DNA of 14,542 bases from Desulfonatronovibrio sp. Lineage in GTDB: Bacteria; Desulfobacterota; Desulfovibrionia; Desulfovibrionales; Desulfonatronovibrionaceae. The notes beneath the pieces were generated by a model. That model did not search any database, was not told where the DNA came from, and saw nothing but the letters and a program-made list of their open reading frames with translations. Location of the stretch: positions 1 through 14,542 of the forward strand of contig PWPY01000199.1 of the NCBI GenBank assembly GCA_003558575.1, written 5' to 3'. Positions 7,219 through 14,542 of this stretch are shown here, piece after piece. Position numbers and translations under genes: made by a program. The first letter of the stretch is position 1; each line of letters starts with the position of its first letter.

Positions 7219-8466
7219 TTAGAAGCATTGTTCTTCAAGGTCTACCAGGTCAAAATAAACCTCTCTGCGCCTGGCCAGAGTAACCTTGTCGCCGTCAACA
7301 ATGACCTCTGCTCCCCTGGGTCTGGAGTTATACTGTGAAGACATGGTAAATCCATAAGCTCCTGCGGAAAAAACAGCGAGAAGTTCATCCTGATCCACTT
7401 CTCGAATTTCCCTGTCCTGGGCCAGAAAATCTCCTGTTTCACAAATGGGTCCCACAACATCAGCCATTTTGGCAGGCCCGTCTTTTTGTTCTGCGCACTC
7501 TATACGGTGAAATGATCCATAAAGTGAAGGTCTGAGAAGATCATTCATGGCTGCATCCACTATTATAAAATTCTTTGAGGGGGATTCTTTGGTATAAAGA
7601 ACTTTGGTCACGAGAATTCCTGCATTACCGGCAATTACTCTCCCTGGCTCGAGAATAAGGGTCAGGTTCAGATCCTTGAGGTTTTCCTTGATGGCCTTTC
7701 CAAATTCCACAGGGTGAGGCGGAGTTTCTTCATCATAAGTAATGCCAAGTCCCCCTCCAAGATCAAGGTACTTGATCTCTATTCCAAGGTCTTTGAGCTG
7801 CAGATGAAATTTTTTGATTCTATTCAAAGCCTCAATAAATGGCTCAATGCTTGTAAGCTGTGATCCAATATGACAATCAATGCCTACAGGATCTATACCG
7901 GAAAGATCTCTGGCCAATTTGTATGATTCAAGGGCCTGCTCAATATCAAGACCGAATTTATTTTTCTTAAGCCCAGTAGAAATATAGGGATGGGTTTTGG
8001 GATCAACATCAGGGTTTATGCGCAGGCTTATCCTTGCTTTGGTATTCATTTCAACAGCGACCTGGTTGATTTTTTCCAATTCCTGTCTGGATTCCACATT
8101 AAACATGAGGATATCGGAAATAAGGGCCTCTCTGATTTCATGCTCACGCTTGCCCACTCCTGAGTAAACAATTTTCTGGGGATCAACCCCTGCCTTAAGT
8201 GCTCTGAATAGCTCTCCTCCAGAAACAATATCCATACCAGAGCCCATTTCTGAAAGCATCTTCAGGATGCATAGATTGGAATTGGCCTTCACAGAATAGC
8301 AGGTCAAATGATCTATGCCCTCAAATGCGCTGTCAAAAGCTTCAAAATGCCTTTTAAATGTCTTTGCTGAATAGATATAAAGGGGAGTGTCGTGTTCCTT
8401 GACTAAATCTTCCACGCTGACATCTTCAGCAAATAATTTTCCGTTTCTGTATTCAAAATAATGCAT
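7219..8466 (-). CDS. lysA: Diaminopimelate decarboxylase
   Basis: This PLP enzyme converts meso-diaminopimelate to L-lysine, the last step of lysine synthesis, in the cytoplasm. The 415-residue protein has the group IV decarboxylase layout. The PLP lysine is K60 in YSVKANSN; HIGSQ is at 199-203; the glycine-rich phosphate site LDLGGGLGITY is at 234-244; EPGR is at 273-276; the substrate-binding CETGD is at 342-346 (C342); and GAYGFTMSSQYNSRPR is at 369-384. Length and order are normal. The start ATG follows GGAGAG by three bases. It lies 49 bases after the lipoprotein gene on the same strand, so it is probably in the mutS operon. The palindromic repeat follows its stop. Confidence 0.97.
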   Translation of the reverse strand: MHYFEYRNGKLFAEDVSVEDLVKEHDTPLYIYSAKTFKRHFEAFDSAFEGIDHLTCYSVKANSNLCILKMLSEMGSGMDIVSGGELFRALKAGVDPQKIVYSGVGKREHEIREALISDILMFNVESRQELEKINQVAVEMNTKARISLRINPDVDPKTHPYISTGLKKNKFGLDIEQALESYKLARDLSGIDPVGIDCHIGSQLTSIEPFIEALNRIKKFHLQLKDLGIEIKYLDLGGGLGITYDEETPPHPVEFGKAIKENLKDLNLTLILEPGRVIAGNAGILVTKVLYTKESPSKNFIIVDAAMNDLLRPSLYGSFHRIECAEQKDGPAKMADVVGPICETGDFLAQDREIREVDQDELLAVFSAGAYGFTMSSQYNSRPRGAEVIVDGDKVTLARRREVYFDLVDLEEQCF

Positions 8467-8515
8467 AAACTCTCCATGGGTTGTTTTATGATACGTATTT
8501 GTTTAAGTTAACCAT

Positions 8516-8950
8516 CTATTTTTCAATAAGGATGACGTTGGAAGTGACGTCTCTAATAATGGAGTAAATATTTTTTGCCCTGAGTCTTGCCCTGTAATGT
8601 TTTTCAGGGTCAATTCCACAATGACGGATAACCATTCGTCCCTGTTCATGCTTTACCAATGGAGATCCAGACTCAATAAAGGTAGTTGTGGTTGCCTGAA
8701 AAGGACATGTGGGACAGGGTTCGTCTGATGCTTCAAGTTCTAAGGACATGCCCGCGACATTACTTTGTCTACCTTGTATTTCAACGAAAATATCCAGACA
8801 ATCATCATTGATTATCTGATAATTTTTTATGGAAACAGTAAATTTTTCCTGTGAATCATCTGGCTCAGGCCATACTTTTTTCCCGCAGCCAATTACACAT
8901 AAAACACATAACAATACAAGGACAGAACAGAACCTTAAGCTATTACTCAT
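8516..8950 (-). CDS. Small lipoprotein of unknown function, translationally coupled to mutS
   Basis: I choose the ATG at 8948-8950, not the earlier in-frame ATG at 8972-8974. It overlaps the mutS TGA as ATGA and has GGAGAAG just upstream. It also gives a clean lipoprotein signal: MSNSLR, a hydrophobic stretch, then the lipobox VIGC with Cys22 and Gly at +2. The mature protein of about 123 residues should be anchored in the outer membrane or periplasmic leaflet. The remainder looks beta-rich, has a CPTC pair (C79, C82) and two more cysteines (C51, C111) that could form disulfides, and ends with YRARLRAKNIYSIIRDVTSN, reminiscent of a fibronectin-like sandwich edge. I recognise no family. The position between mutS and lysA suggests shared expression rather than a shared function. 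Confidence 0.82.
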   Translation of the reverse strand: MSNSLRFCSVLVLLCVLCVIGCGKKVWPEPDDSQEKFTVSIKNYQIINDDCLDIFVEIQGRQSNVAGMSLELEASDEPCPTCPFQATTTTFIESGSPLVKHEQGRMVIRHCGIDPEKHYRARLRAKNIYSIIRDVTSNVILIEK

Positions 8951-11595
8951 GACTTCTCCATTTGGGACTTCCATTTAAAGAGTGTGTTAAGGGCCTCAAT
9001 GGGCGTCATGGATTCGGGATTTATTGAAGACATTTTTTCATTGAATTCATCACTCACTTTTTTTACCTCAGCATTTCTGGTTGCCGGATATTTTTCTAAG
9101 AGTAAAGACATTTTTGTTTCCCTGAGAACAGGCTTTTTAGAACCCTGACTTTCAAGTCTTACAAGAATTTCCTTTGCTCTGTTAACAACCCTTTTGGGTA
9201 CGCCGGCCAGTCTGGCTACTTCTATACCATAACTTTTATCTGCAGGACCGGGAACAAGCTTTCGAAGAAATACAATATCTCCTTTCCACTCCTTAACTGC
9301 GATGTTGTAGTTCTTTAAACAATGAATTTTATATTCCAGAGAAGTAAGTTCATGATAGTGAGTGGCAAACAGAGTCCTGATTCCATCATGCTTTCCAGTC
9401 AGGTCTTCCACTACTGCCCAGGCCAGGGCCAAGCCATCAAAGGTACTGGTTCCGCGACCGATTTCATCAAGTATAATCAGACTTCTTTTGGTGGCCTGAC
9501 GCAGGATTCTCGCAGTTTCAGTCATTTCTACCATAAAAGTGCTTTGTCCCTGTGCCAGGTTGTCTGAAGCTCCCACCCTGGAAAAGATCCGGTCACAAAG
9601 ACCAATTTCAGCTGTTCTGGCTGGAACAAAAGAACCCATCTGAGCCAGGATACAGATAATCGCTGTCTGTCTCAGAACAGTAGATTTACCAGCCATATTA
9701 GGGCCAGTTATAAGAAGAATTCTGGCTTTATCATCCATATTCAAATCATTGGGAACATAATTGGAACGCCCCTGAATGGATTCAATGGAAGGATGTCTTG
9801 CAGCTTTGATTTTGATGCCAAGGCCCTGGGATAAAACAGGCTTGGACCAGTCAAATCTGCGGGCTGTTTCTGACAGGCTGACCCAGTAATCAATCCTGGC
9901 CAAATGTGATGACATTTTTTTCAGTCGCTCATTATGATCAGATATGAATTCCCGAAGTTCAGTAAAGAGGTCATATTCCTTGGATTTTCTCTTGTCAGAG
10001 GCGGTAATAAGACTTTCTTCCAGCTCCTTAAGCTCTGTAGTGACGTATCTTTCACTGGATACCAGGGTTTGTCGTCTTTCAAAATAATCCGGTACTGACT
10101 GGACAGAGGCTTTGGATAACTCAAAATAATGCCCGAAAACCCTGTTGTAGCCCAGTTTTAATTTAGGAAGATCATTGCTGGTCTGTTCTTTTTTCAACAG
10201 ACCTTTCAGTTTTTCCTGACCATGATCAGTCAGCTCAATAAGCCTGTCAAGTTCCTGATCAAAGCCTTTTTTAAAAATTCCACCTTCTGTAACTAAATGA
10301 GAGGGGTTATCTTTTATGGCTTTTACTAATCTTTCCCTCAATTCATCCATATTATCCCAATTCCGGCACAGCGATTCAAGGAGCTCTGGGCGATCATCCT
10401 GCTTATCCAGAAGTTTTTTGATTTCGGGAAGTATGAGCAGTGACTTTCCAAGGGAGGAAATGTCTTTGGGATTGCATCTGTTCAGGGTTATTCTTGTGGA
10501 AAGGCGCTCTAAGTCATAAGCTCTTTTTAATTCCTTGATCAGGGCGTAGCGCAACTGATCAAGATTCAGAAAAAACTCTACCATATCCTGATTCTTCTGA
10601 ATGATTTTCATGTCTTTCCAGGGTTGGTGCAGTCTTTTTTCCAGATACCTTCCTCCCATGGAAGTAGTGGTTTTATCCAAGGCATAAATCAGTGTCCCTG
10701 GCCCCTTATCCCCACCAAGTGTTCTAAAGATTTCAAGATTCCGGGTAGTAACTTCATCTAATTGCAGAAAACCTGAAGGATTCATGGGGGAAAAGGAGGA
10801 CATATGACCCAGCTCACCCTTATGAGTCTGAATCAGATACATGAGAATGGATCCGCAAACGCGCACCAGCTCTGGTTTGTCATGAATATCCAGAACGTCA
10901 AGGGAAGCAATGCCCTGATCTTTTAATATCAGTTCTGTTCCAGATCTGAGATCAAAATAGGACCCTGCTGGGACATGATTGAATTTTCTTTTAAGACTTT
11001 GATGTTCTGAAGGTACTGGGAATCTGTCAGGAGCAATTATCTCTGAAGGGTTGAGCTTGTATATCCATTGCCAGATTTCCTGAAGATTTCTTAATTGAAG
11101 TCCTGTCCACTCGCCAGTTGAAAAATCTGCCCAGGCCAATGCGCCTCTGTTTTGAGAATCGTTCCAGAAAAGGGCTGCCAGATAATTATGTTCCTTGGCA
11201 CTAAGGCTGCTTTCCTCAACTACGGTTCCTGGAGTCAATATCCTGGTAACTGCTCTTTTCACCAGTCCTTTGGATGTTCCAGGATCTTCAACCTGATCGC
11301 AGATAGCCACCTTATAACCTTTTTCAAGAAGTTGCCTGAGATACTCATCACATGAATGATGAGGCACTCCACACATGGGAACACGAACTTCTGAGTTGGG
11401 ATTCCTGGAGGTAAGGGCAATCTGGAGTTCTCTGGCTGCTATTTCAGCATCTTCAAAAAAAAGCTCATAAAAATCACCCATGCGGAAAAAAAGCAGGGCA
11501 CCTGGATTTTCCTGTTTAATTCCCAGGTACTGTTCCAGCATGGGAGTCAGCTTTATATTTTGGGGAAGATTAAAAGGCTTAAGTGAAGAAGACAT
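8947..11595 (-). CDS. mutS: DNA mismatch repair protein MutS
   Basis: MutS recognises mismatches and small loops and starts methyl-independent or methyl-directed repair with MutL. The 882-residue protein shows the complete MutS1 architecture. The mismatch-binding wedge is GDFYELF (F42-Y43-E44) near the N-terminus. The connector and lever/clamp domains fill the middle. The ATPase has Walker A TGPNMAGKST (631-640), STFMVEMTE (686-694), Walker B LIILDEIGRGTSTFDG (707-722) and FATHYHEL (744-751). The C-terminal tail ends with the family-typical PIEALNTLFKWK. The start ATG has AGGAT upstream. It lies 35 bases after lapB on the same strand, and its stop overlaps the start of the next gene by four bases. 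It appears intact, so the strain should not be a mutator through this gene. Confidence 0.98.
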   Translation of the reverse strand: MSSSLKPFNLPQNIKLTPMLEQYLGIKQENPGALLFFRMGDFYELFFEDAEIAARELQIALTSRNPNSEVRVPMCGVPHHSCDEYLRQLLEKGYKVAICDQVEDPGTSKGLVKRAVTRILTPGTVVEESSLSAKEHNYLAALFWNDSQNRGALAWADFSTGEWTGLQLRNLQEIWQWIYKLNPSEIIAPDRFPVPSEHQSLKRKFNHVPAGSYFDLRSGTELILKDQGIASLDVLDIHDKPELVRVCGSILMYLIQTHKGELGHMSSFSPMNPSGFLQLDEVTTRNLEIFRTLGGDKGPGTLIYALDKTTTSMGGRYLEKRLHQPWKDMKIIQKNQDMVEFFLNLDQLRYALIKELKRAYDLERLSTRITLNRCNPKDISSLGKSLLILPEIKKLLDKQDDRPELLESLCRNWDNMDELRERLVKAIKDNPSHLVTEGGIFKKGFDQELDRLIELTDHGQEKLKGLLKKEQTSNDLPKLKLGYNRVFGHYFELSKASVQSVPDYFERRQTLVSSERYVTTELKELEESLITASDKRKSKEYDLFTELREFISDHNERLKKMSSHLARIDYWVSLSETARRFDWSKPVLSQGLGIKIKAARHPSIESIQGRSNYVPNDLNMDDKARILLITGPNMAGKSTVLRQTAIICILAQMGSFVPARTAEIGLCDRIFSRVGASDNLAQGQSTFMVEMTETARILRQATKRSLIILDEIGRGTSTFDGLALAWAVVEDLTGKHDGIRTLFATHYHELTSLEYKIHCLKNYNIAVKEWKGDIVFLRKLVPGPADKSYGIEVARLAGVPKRVVNRAKEILVRLESQGSKKPVLRETKMSLLLEKYPATRNAEVKKVSDEFNEKMSSINPESMTPIEALNTLFKWKSQMEKS

Positions 11596-11630
11596 TTATC
11601 CTGATCGCATCCTGCCTTAATCAGCAGGTT

Positions 11631-12053
11631 TTATTCATTAAGAAGAGTCCTGAATGATATTGAGTGCCAACTGTAGCATCTTGGGCATAAAAAGAACAAT
11701 CTTTCCCTTTTAAGGCCACACCTCTTGCATACAAACCTTTTAACCATCCTGGCTTTTTGTGTGAAAAAAGAAAGCTGGGTTTTGAAAGATTCAGTCATAA
11801 TCTGTTCCTGCTGGGAAATGTCCAAGATTTCGAGCCTGGCAGGCCAAAATTCCTGATCCATAACCAGAGACTTTTCTAACCATTCTCTGGCTTTGCCCAT
11901 TTGACCTGATCTCTTGAGAAAAATTGAACAGTAATAACTGAAAATGAGATTTTGATCCATGCTTTTAATAACATCAACAACGACTTGTGAGCAGTTTGCA
12001 TCGATAAAATCAGTGCCGGGATCAGTATTTCTCCATTTTATATACTGAAACAA
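11631..12053 (-). CDS. lapB: LapB-like protein, C-terminal part with zinc-ribbon, downstream of in-frame TAG
   Basis: This open stretch continues in the same reading frame as the segment ending at 12057 and is separated from it only by TAG and one GGG codon. It encodes about 140 residues: further TPR-like helices (SYYCSIFLKRSGQMGKAREWLEKSL) and then the C-terminal rubredoxin-like metal site VCKRCGLKRERLFFLCPRC (cysteines 109, 112, 123 and 126 of this segment). That site is the hallmark of LapB/YciM, which controls LpxC turnover and LPS synthesis with FtsH in E. coli. The possible restart codon TTG (12051-12053) has AGGGG directly abutting it, a poor ribosome site, and the first ATG is 31 codons further on. 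On its own the segment is probably poorly translated. It is best read as the end of one broken or read-through lapB gene. Confidence 0.8.
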   Translation of the reverse strand: MFQYIKWRNTDPGTDFIDANCSQVVVDVIKSMDQNLIFSYYCSIFLKRSGQMGKAREWLEKSLVMDQEFWPARLEILDISQQEQIMTESFKTQLSFFTQKARMVKRFVCKRCGLKRERLFFLCPRCYSWHSISFRTLLNE

Positions 12054-12056
12054 CCC

Positions 12057-12059
12057 CTA
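12057..12059 (-). other. lapB: In-frame amber (TAG) codon interrupting lapB
   Basis: On the minus strand the frame reads CTT CTT TAG GGG TTG TTT CAG. The codons before and after TAG belong to one LapB-like protein of 371 positions, with TAG as codon 230. One substitution from CAG or GAG would restore the frame. TAG also ends three other genes here (phosphate transporter, paaK, lipoprotein), so it is a normal stop codon in this genome. Confidence 0.85.
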
Positions 12060-12746
12060 AAGAAGGACAAATCTCAAATCATTGTCAACTTTCTCCAGAG
12101 CTTTTTTAAGGTTTCCCTGAAGGTTGTTCCATTGTCCAAGTTGATAGTCCCTGCATATGACTTCAAGCCAGGCTTCTGCTGAACCTGGGTAAACCTTGAT
12201 GGCCTTTTGAATCAATTTGTAGGCCTGTGTTTTGTCATTACTTAAAAAATGTTTTTTGGCATCTTCAACCATATAATGGGCTTGAGGCAGGGGCTGTCCC
12301 AGAAGGGAATAGTATTTGGCAGCTTTCTGGTAATCATTGGTATCAGCATAAAGCCTGGCTAACTCTTTCAATACGGCAGGATCATCTCCTGTAAGTTTGT
12401 AAGCCTGCTCAAAAGCTGAATGAGCCCGATCGTGTATGCCGGCCCTTTTGAAGTCAATCCCCAATTCAAACCAGGCTCTGGCCTTGAACTGCTCATTAAG
12501 TTGAGGTCTGGCTATGAGGTTTGTCCTGATCTGGATAGCTCTTTCAATTTCTCCCTGAGAACGAAACAGATTGCCAAGGGCAAGATATATCTCAACAGCG
12601 TCAGGATTATTTCTGACTACCCGACTAAGTTCACCTATGGCCGCAAAAGTATCCTGCGAAGGAGGTAGAAAACCTTCATGAGTCTGACCCAAGCCAGTTT
12701 TTTCTTCCTGTTTACGTCTTTTAAGACTTTGCAGCCAATAAAACAT
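12057..12746 (-). CDS. lapB: LapB-like TPR protein, N-terminal part ending at in-frame TAG
   Basis: This segment encodes 229 residues of tetratricopeptide repeats. Residues 53-79 (with YLALGNLFRSQGEIERAIQI) closely resemble the LGNLFRSRGE region of E. coli LapB; further repeats are around 90-118, 123-150 and 165-200. It stops at TAG, but the same frame continues for 140 codons to a LapB zinc-ribbon, so the whole is a lapB homologue of normal size (371 positions; E. coli 389). The start ATG at 12746 is preceded by an in-frame TAA 4-5 codons upstream and only a weak ribosome site. The N-terminus (MFYWLQSLKRRKQEE) lacks the membrane helix of E. coli LapB; it is about 18 residues shorter there. 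A terminator upstream separates it from lapA, so it needs its own promoter, which I could not place. Confidence 0.8.
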   Translation of the reverse strand: MFYWLQSLKRRKQEEKTGLGQTHEGFLPPSQDTFAAIGELSRVVRNNPDAVEIYLALGNLFRSQGEIERAIQIRTNLIARPQLNEQFKARAWFELGIDFKRAGIHDRAHSAFEQAYKLTGDDPAVLKELARLYADTNDYQKAAKYYSLLGQPLPQAHYMVEDAKKHFLSNDKTQAYKLIQKAIKVYPGSAEAWLEVICRDYQLGQWNNLQGNLKKALEKVDNDLRFVLL

Positions 12747-12791
12747 GATCAGATTTTACCATCCAGAAGAAAAGTTTGTACAGGATAGAGT

Positions 12792-12819
12792 TTGACAGAA
12801 TTCTTGTGTGCACTATGAA
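12792..12819 (+). promoter_or_regulatory. Possible plus-strand promoter facing the lapA 3' end
   Basis: A perfect TTGACA (12792-12797) is followed after 16 bases by TATGAA (12814-12819). No plus-strand gene follows; a transcript would begin near the hairpin at 12827-12865 and run antisense into lapA. This may be chance. Confidence 0.25.
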
Positions 12820-12821
12820 AA

Positions 12822-12865
12822 ATAAAACAATCCACTGGTTTAGAATAAAACAACCAGTGGATTGT
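12822..12865 (-). terminator. Rho-independent terminator after lapA
   Basis: On the minus strand a perfect 14-bp stem (12852-12865 with 12827-12840; ACAATCCACTGGTT and its complement) with an 11-base loop is followed by TTTTATTTTT. It lies 92 bases after the lapA stop and ends the HIT-lapA transcript before lapB. Confidence 0.85.
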
Positions 12866-12957
12866 ACCAAGCATTTTCAGCAAAAAGCAATCAAGACCAG
12901 CAAAGGCCATAGTTATGATCAATTAAAATACTAAAATACTGTGAATCTAAAAACCTA

Positions 12958-13314
12958 TTATGGCCGGCTTTCCTGATTTTCACTGGAATCCATATTGAAG
13001 TTATCATCATTAAGGGGCATATTTCTTAATGAATTAACTTCTTCTTCAAGATCCTTAATTTTGGCCTTGCCCCGTTTGAGCTCACCAGAAAGGCGGATTT
13101 TTTCAGCGAGAAGATAGATAAGAGAGATAAAGCCACCGGCAACAAAAGCCAAAAGGACTATGAGATAGTACGGAATTTCTCTGCTTTGAAATTCTGCTCC
13201 AAAAAGTTCCAGATAAAGTCTGACAGTTGTAGATAGAAGTTCATTATTCTGAACGAAAAAAAGCATGGAAAAGAAAAACAAAAGGATCAGAGCGGCCACT
13301 CTCAAATATTTCAT
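12958..13314 (-). CDS. lapA: LapA-domain inner membrane protein
   Basis: This 118-residue protein has two membrane helices (about residues 4-22 and 47-70). They are linked by a short segment and followed by a charged, coiled-coil-like stretch (71-98, LSGELKRGKAKIKDLEEEVNSL) and an acidic disordered tail. This is the LapA (DUF1049) layout. The first helix ends in FVQNNELLSTTVRL, close to the FxxxN pattern common in the family. LapA is an envelope protein encoded next to LapB in many Gram-negative bacteria and linked to LPS assembly control. It follows the HIT gene by 11 bases with GGAG upstream of its ATG, so the two are co-transcribed. A terminator lies after it, before lapB. Confidence 0.85.
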   Translation of the reverse strand: MKYLRVAALILLFFFSMLFFVQNNELLSTTVRLYLELFGAEFQSREIPYYLIVLLAFVAGGFISLIYLLAEKIRLSGELKRGKAKIKDLEEEVNSLRNMPLNDDNFNMDSSENQESRP

Positions 13315-13325
13315 TAAAATGCTCC

Positions 13326-13814
13326 TTATGTGATAGAAGTTGCAAATAAAGGCTTAAGTTTATTATAGGTCGACTGTAAATGTTCCGGAATTACACTTGT
13401 TTCACTCATCACAGCCATAAAGGAATGATCTCCAATCCATCTTGGTACAAGATGAAAGTGAAGGTGCTCTTTAATCCCGGCTCCTGCTGCCTCACCAATA
13501 TTGAGCCCGATGTTTATACCCGGAGGGTTGAAAGCTGATTTAAGGATAGCTGTTGTATTTTTTATCCACTCCATCATTTCACTTGTTTCATCAACATCAA
13601 GTTCTGTCAGGCACTGAACATGTCTGTATGGGGTTACCATTAGATGAGCGTTGCTATAGGGAAACTTGTTCATAATTACAAAGCAGTGTTTTGCTCTCTG
13701 CAGAACAAGACGATCACTATCTTCATCAGTGTCCTGAGGAAGACAAAACACACATTCATCAGGTTTGGGGCCAAGAATATAGTCAATTCTCCATGGCGCC
13801 CACAAGGCTTTCAT
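13326..13814 (-). CDS. HIT-family nucleotide hydrolase/phosphorylase
   Basis: A histidine-triad protein of 162 residues with the catalytic motif EHLHFHLVPRW near residue 120. The N-terminal half has ALWAPWRIDYI, a zinc-binding-like CVFC pair, and the HIT core FVIMNKFPYSNAHLMVTPYRHV. The ALWAPWR opening and the CxxC pair are typical of the AP4A-hydrolase/phosphorylase-like branch of the family, which cleaves dinucleoside polyphosphates or nucleotide adducts. Two adjacent start codons are possible (TTG at 13815-13817, ATG at 13812-13814). I choose ATG because AAGGAG lies 8 bases before it. It is the first gene of a HIT-lapA pair, 101 bases after the ABC ATPase gene. The exact substrate cannot be told. 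Confidence 0.9.
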   Translation of the reverse strand: MKALWAPWRIDYILGPKPDECVFCLPQDTDEDSDRLVLQRAKHCFVIMNKFPYSNAHLMVTPYRHVQCLTELDVDETSEMMEWIKNTTAILKSAFNPPGINIGLNIGEAAGAGIKEHLHFHLVPRWIGDHSFMAVMSETSVIPEHLQSTYNKLKPLFATSIT

Positions 13815-13915
13815 CAAGTTAACTCCTTAAAGAGTTTATCCTAAAAAAACAAAAAATACAAATTGAAAAATCACAAGACTTTTAAATACCCATATCAAAA
13901 TTTCCACATAAAAAA
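13815..13915 (-). other. AT-rich spacer between the ABC ATPase gene and the HIT gene
   Basis: This 101-bp stretch is very rich in A and T, with a long T-rich run on the minus strand just before the HIT ribosome site (AAGGAG). I see no stem-loop terminator and no clear -35/-10 pair. Whether HIT has its own promoter or is read through from the ATPase operon is open. Confidence 0.4.
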
Positions 13916-14542
13916 TTACAAAATTTGACTTAGGAACTTTTTAGTTCGTGAATGCTCCGGGCTCTTAAAAAAATGTTCTGGTGTTCCTGTTTCTAAAATT
14001 TTTCCTTCATCCATAAAAACAACCCTGTCTCCTACCTGCCTTGCAAATCCCATTTCATGGGTAACAACAACCATTGTCATTCCTTCAAGTGCCAGATTAA
14101 CCATAACATCCAGGACTTCCCCGATCATTTCAGGATCAAGTGCTGATGTGGGTTCATCAAAAAGCATTATCTTGGGATTCATGGCCAGTGCCCTTGCAAT
14201 GGCAACTCTTTGCTGTTGTCCACCTGAAAGCTGAGCAGGGTAGGCTGTTGCCTTTTCTTTGATTCCTACCTTTTCCAGAAGATGCATTGCGTTTTCTTCG
14301 GCCGTGATTTTTGATACTTTTTTAAGCTTCATGGGAGCAATTGTCAGGTTCTGCAGAACAGACTTGTGGGGAAACAGGTTGAAATTCTGAAACACCATGC
14401 CAAGTTCCATGCGTACTTTATTGATATCACATTTTTTATGAGTAATGTCCTGGCCATCAATGGATATCCTTCCCTTATCAACACTTTCCAGCCTGTTTAT
14501 AGCTCGCAGAAGGGTGCTTTTTCCAGAACCGCTGGGGCCGAT
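13916..14542 (-). CDS. Polar amino-acid ABC transporter ATP-binding protein (GlnQ-like), 5' end outside window
   Basis: The frame is open to the last base of the window, so the N-terminus is missing; 208 residues remain. An internal ATG at 14410 is not the start, because Walker A (GPSGSGKST) lies upstream of it at the window edge. Further ABC motifs are the Q-loop [17 protein letters not shown], the signature [16 protein letters not shown], Walker [16 protein letters not shown] and the H-loop [17 protein letters not shown]. The [12 protein letters not shown] sequence and the ending ([27 protein letters not shown]) are typical of the GlnQ/HisP/ArtP group that powers uptake of polar amino acids with a membrane permease and a periplasmic binding protein. 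It is the last gene of its operon; the partners would lie upstream, outside the window. The substrate cannot be told. Confidence 0.93.
   Translation of the reverse strand: MGPSGSGKSTLLRAINRLESVDKGRISIDGQDITHKKCDINKVRMELGMVFQNFNLFPHKSVLQNLTIAPMKLKKVSKITAEENAMHLLEKVGIKEKATAYPAQLSGGQQQRVAIARALAMNPKIMLFDEPTSALDPEMIGEVLDVMVNLALEGMTMVVVTHEMGFARQVGDRVVFMDEGKILETGTPEHFFKSPEHSRTKKFLSQIL

Noticed and set aside
8951..8974. Earlier in-frame ATG giving an 8-residue longer lipoprotein
   Set aside because: It overlaps mutS by 28 bases and puts a polar MEVPNGEV ahead of the signal; the ATG at 8948-8950 has a ribosome site and gives a standard lipoprotein signal with a 4-base overlap.
11611..11628. Inverted repeat CCTGC/GCAGG between lapB and mutS as a terminator
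   Set aside because: Only a 5-bp stem with an 8-base loop and no T-run on the minus strand; lapB and mutS can be read together.
12057..12059. Pyrrolysine insertion as the explanation of the lapB TAG
   Set aside because: LapB is not a methylamine methyltransferase, no pyl gene is in the window, and TAG is used as an ordinary stop in three other genes here. It is not excluded, but unsupported.
1..14542. CRISPR array, prophage, IS element or defence island
   Set aside because: No regularly spaced direct repeats, no transposase, integrase or phage-like genes; almost all long frames are recognisable housekeeping or metabolic genes.

Overview
The window looks like ordinary chromosomal DNA of a Gram-negative bacterium of moderate-to-low GC (judged by eye). 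My best guess is a sulfate-reducing Desulfobacterota member (Desulfovibrionales-like). The guess rests on a PaaK-type CoA ligase paired with a stand-alone ACT protein, a HIT-lapA-lapB-mutS-lysA neighbourhood, and a fused succinyl-CoA-synthetase-like enzyme. It is an inference from gene content, not a database match. I see no phage, IS element, CRISPR array or defence cassette.

Layout: positions 1-879 (+) hold the C-terminal part of a Na+/phosphate cotransporter. A strong bidirectional terminator separates it from a tRNA-His gene (-). Next is a (-) operon of a phenylacetate-CoA ligase-like gene followed by a double-ACT protein (3014 down to 1182). A 219-bp divergent promoter region separates paaK from murA (+, 3234-4484). 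murA meets rlmH tail to tail with one base between the stop codons. The rest of the window is on the (-) strand. In transcription order it holds a polar amino-acid ABC ATPase (cut by the window end), HIT hydrolase, lapA, a terminator, lapB, mutS, a small lipoprotein, lysA, a palindromic intergenic repeat, a fused beta-alpha ADP-forming acyl-CoA synthetase, and rlmH.

Roles: the genes cover envelope synthesis and its control (murA, lapA, lapB, lysA for meso-DAP and lysine), mismatch repair (mutS), ribosome modification (rlmH), acyl-CoA energy metabolism (paaK, fused sucCD-like) and transport. Several starts were revised. The lipoprotein starts inside the mutS stop (ATGA overlap). The HIT protein starts at the second of two possible codons. 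rlmH uses GTG two bases after the upstream stop.

Most notable points: (1) the lapB homologue is interrupted by an in-frame TAG, with the reading frame and its C-terminal zinc-ribbon intact beyond it; it also lacks the usual N-terminal membrane anchor. (2) The succinyl-CoA-synthetase-like enzyme is one polypeptide in beta-then-alpha order, with Thr where SucD normally has Cys in the GPNCPG loop. (3) An 82-bp two-armed palindromic repeat lies between lysA and this fusion gene. I did not find a convincing new multi-gene system; these are the best leads.
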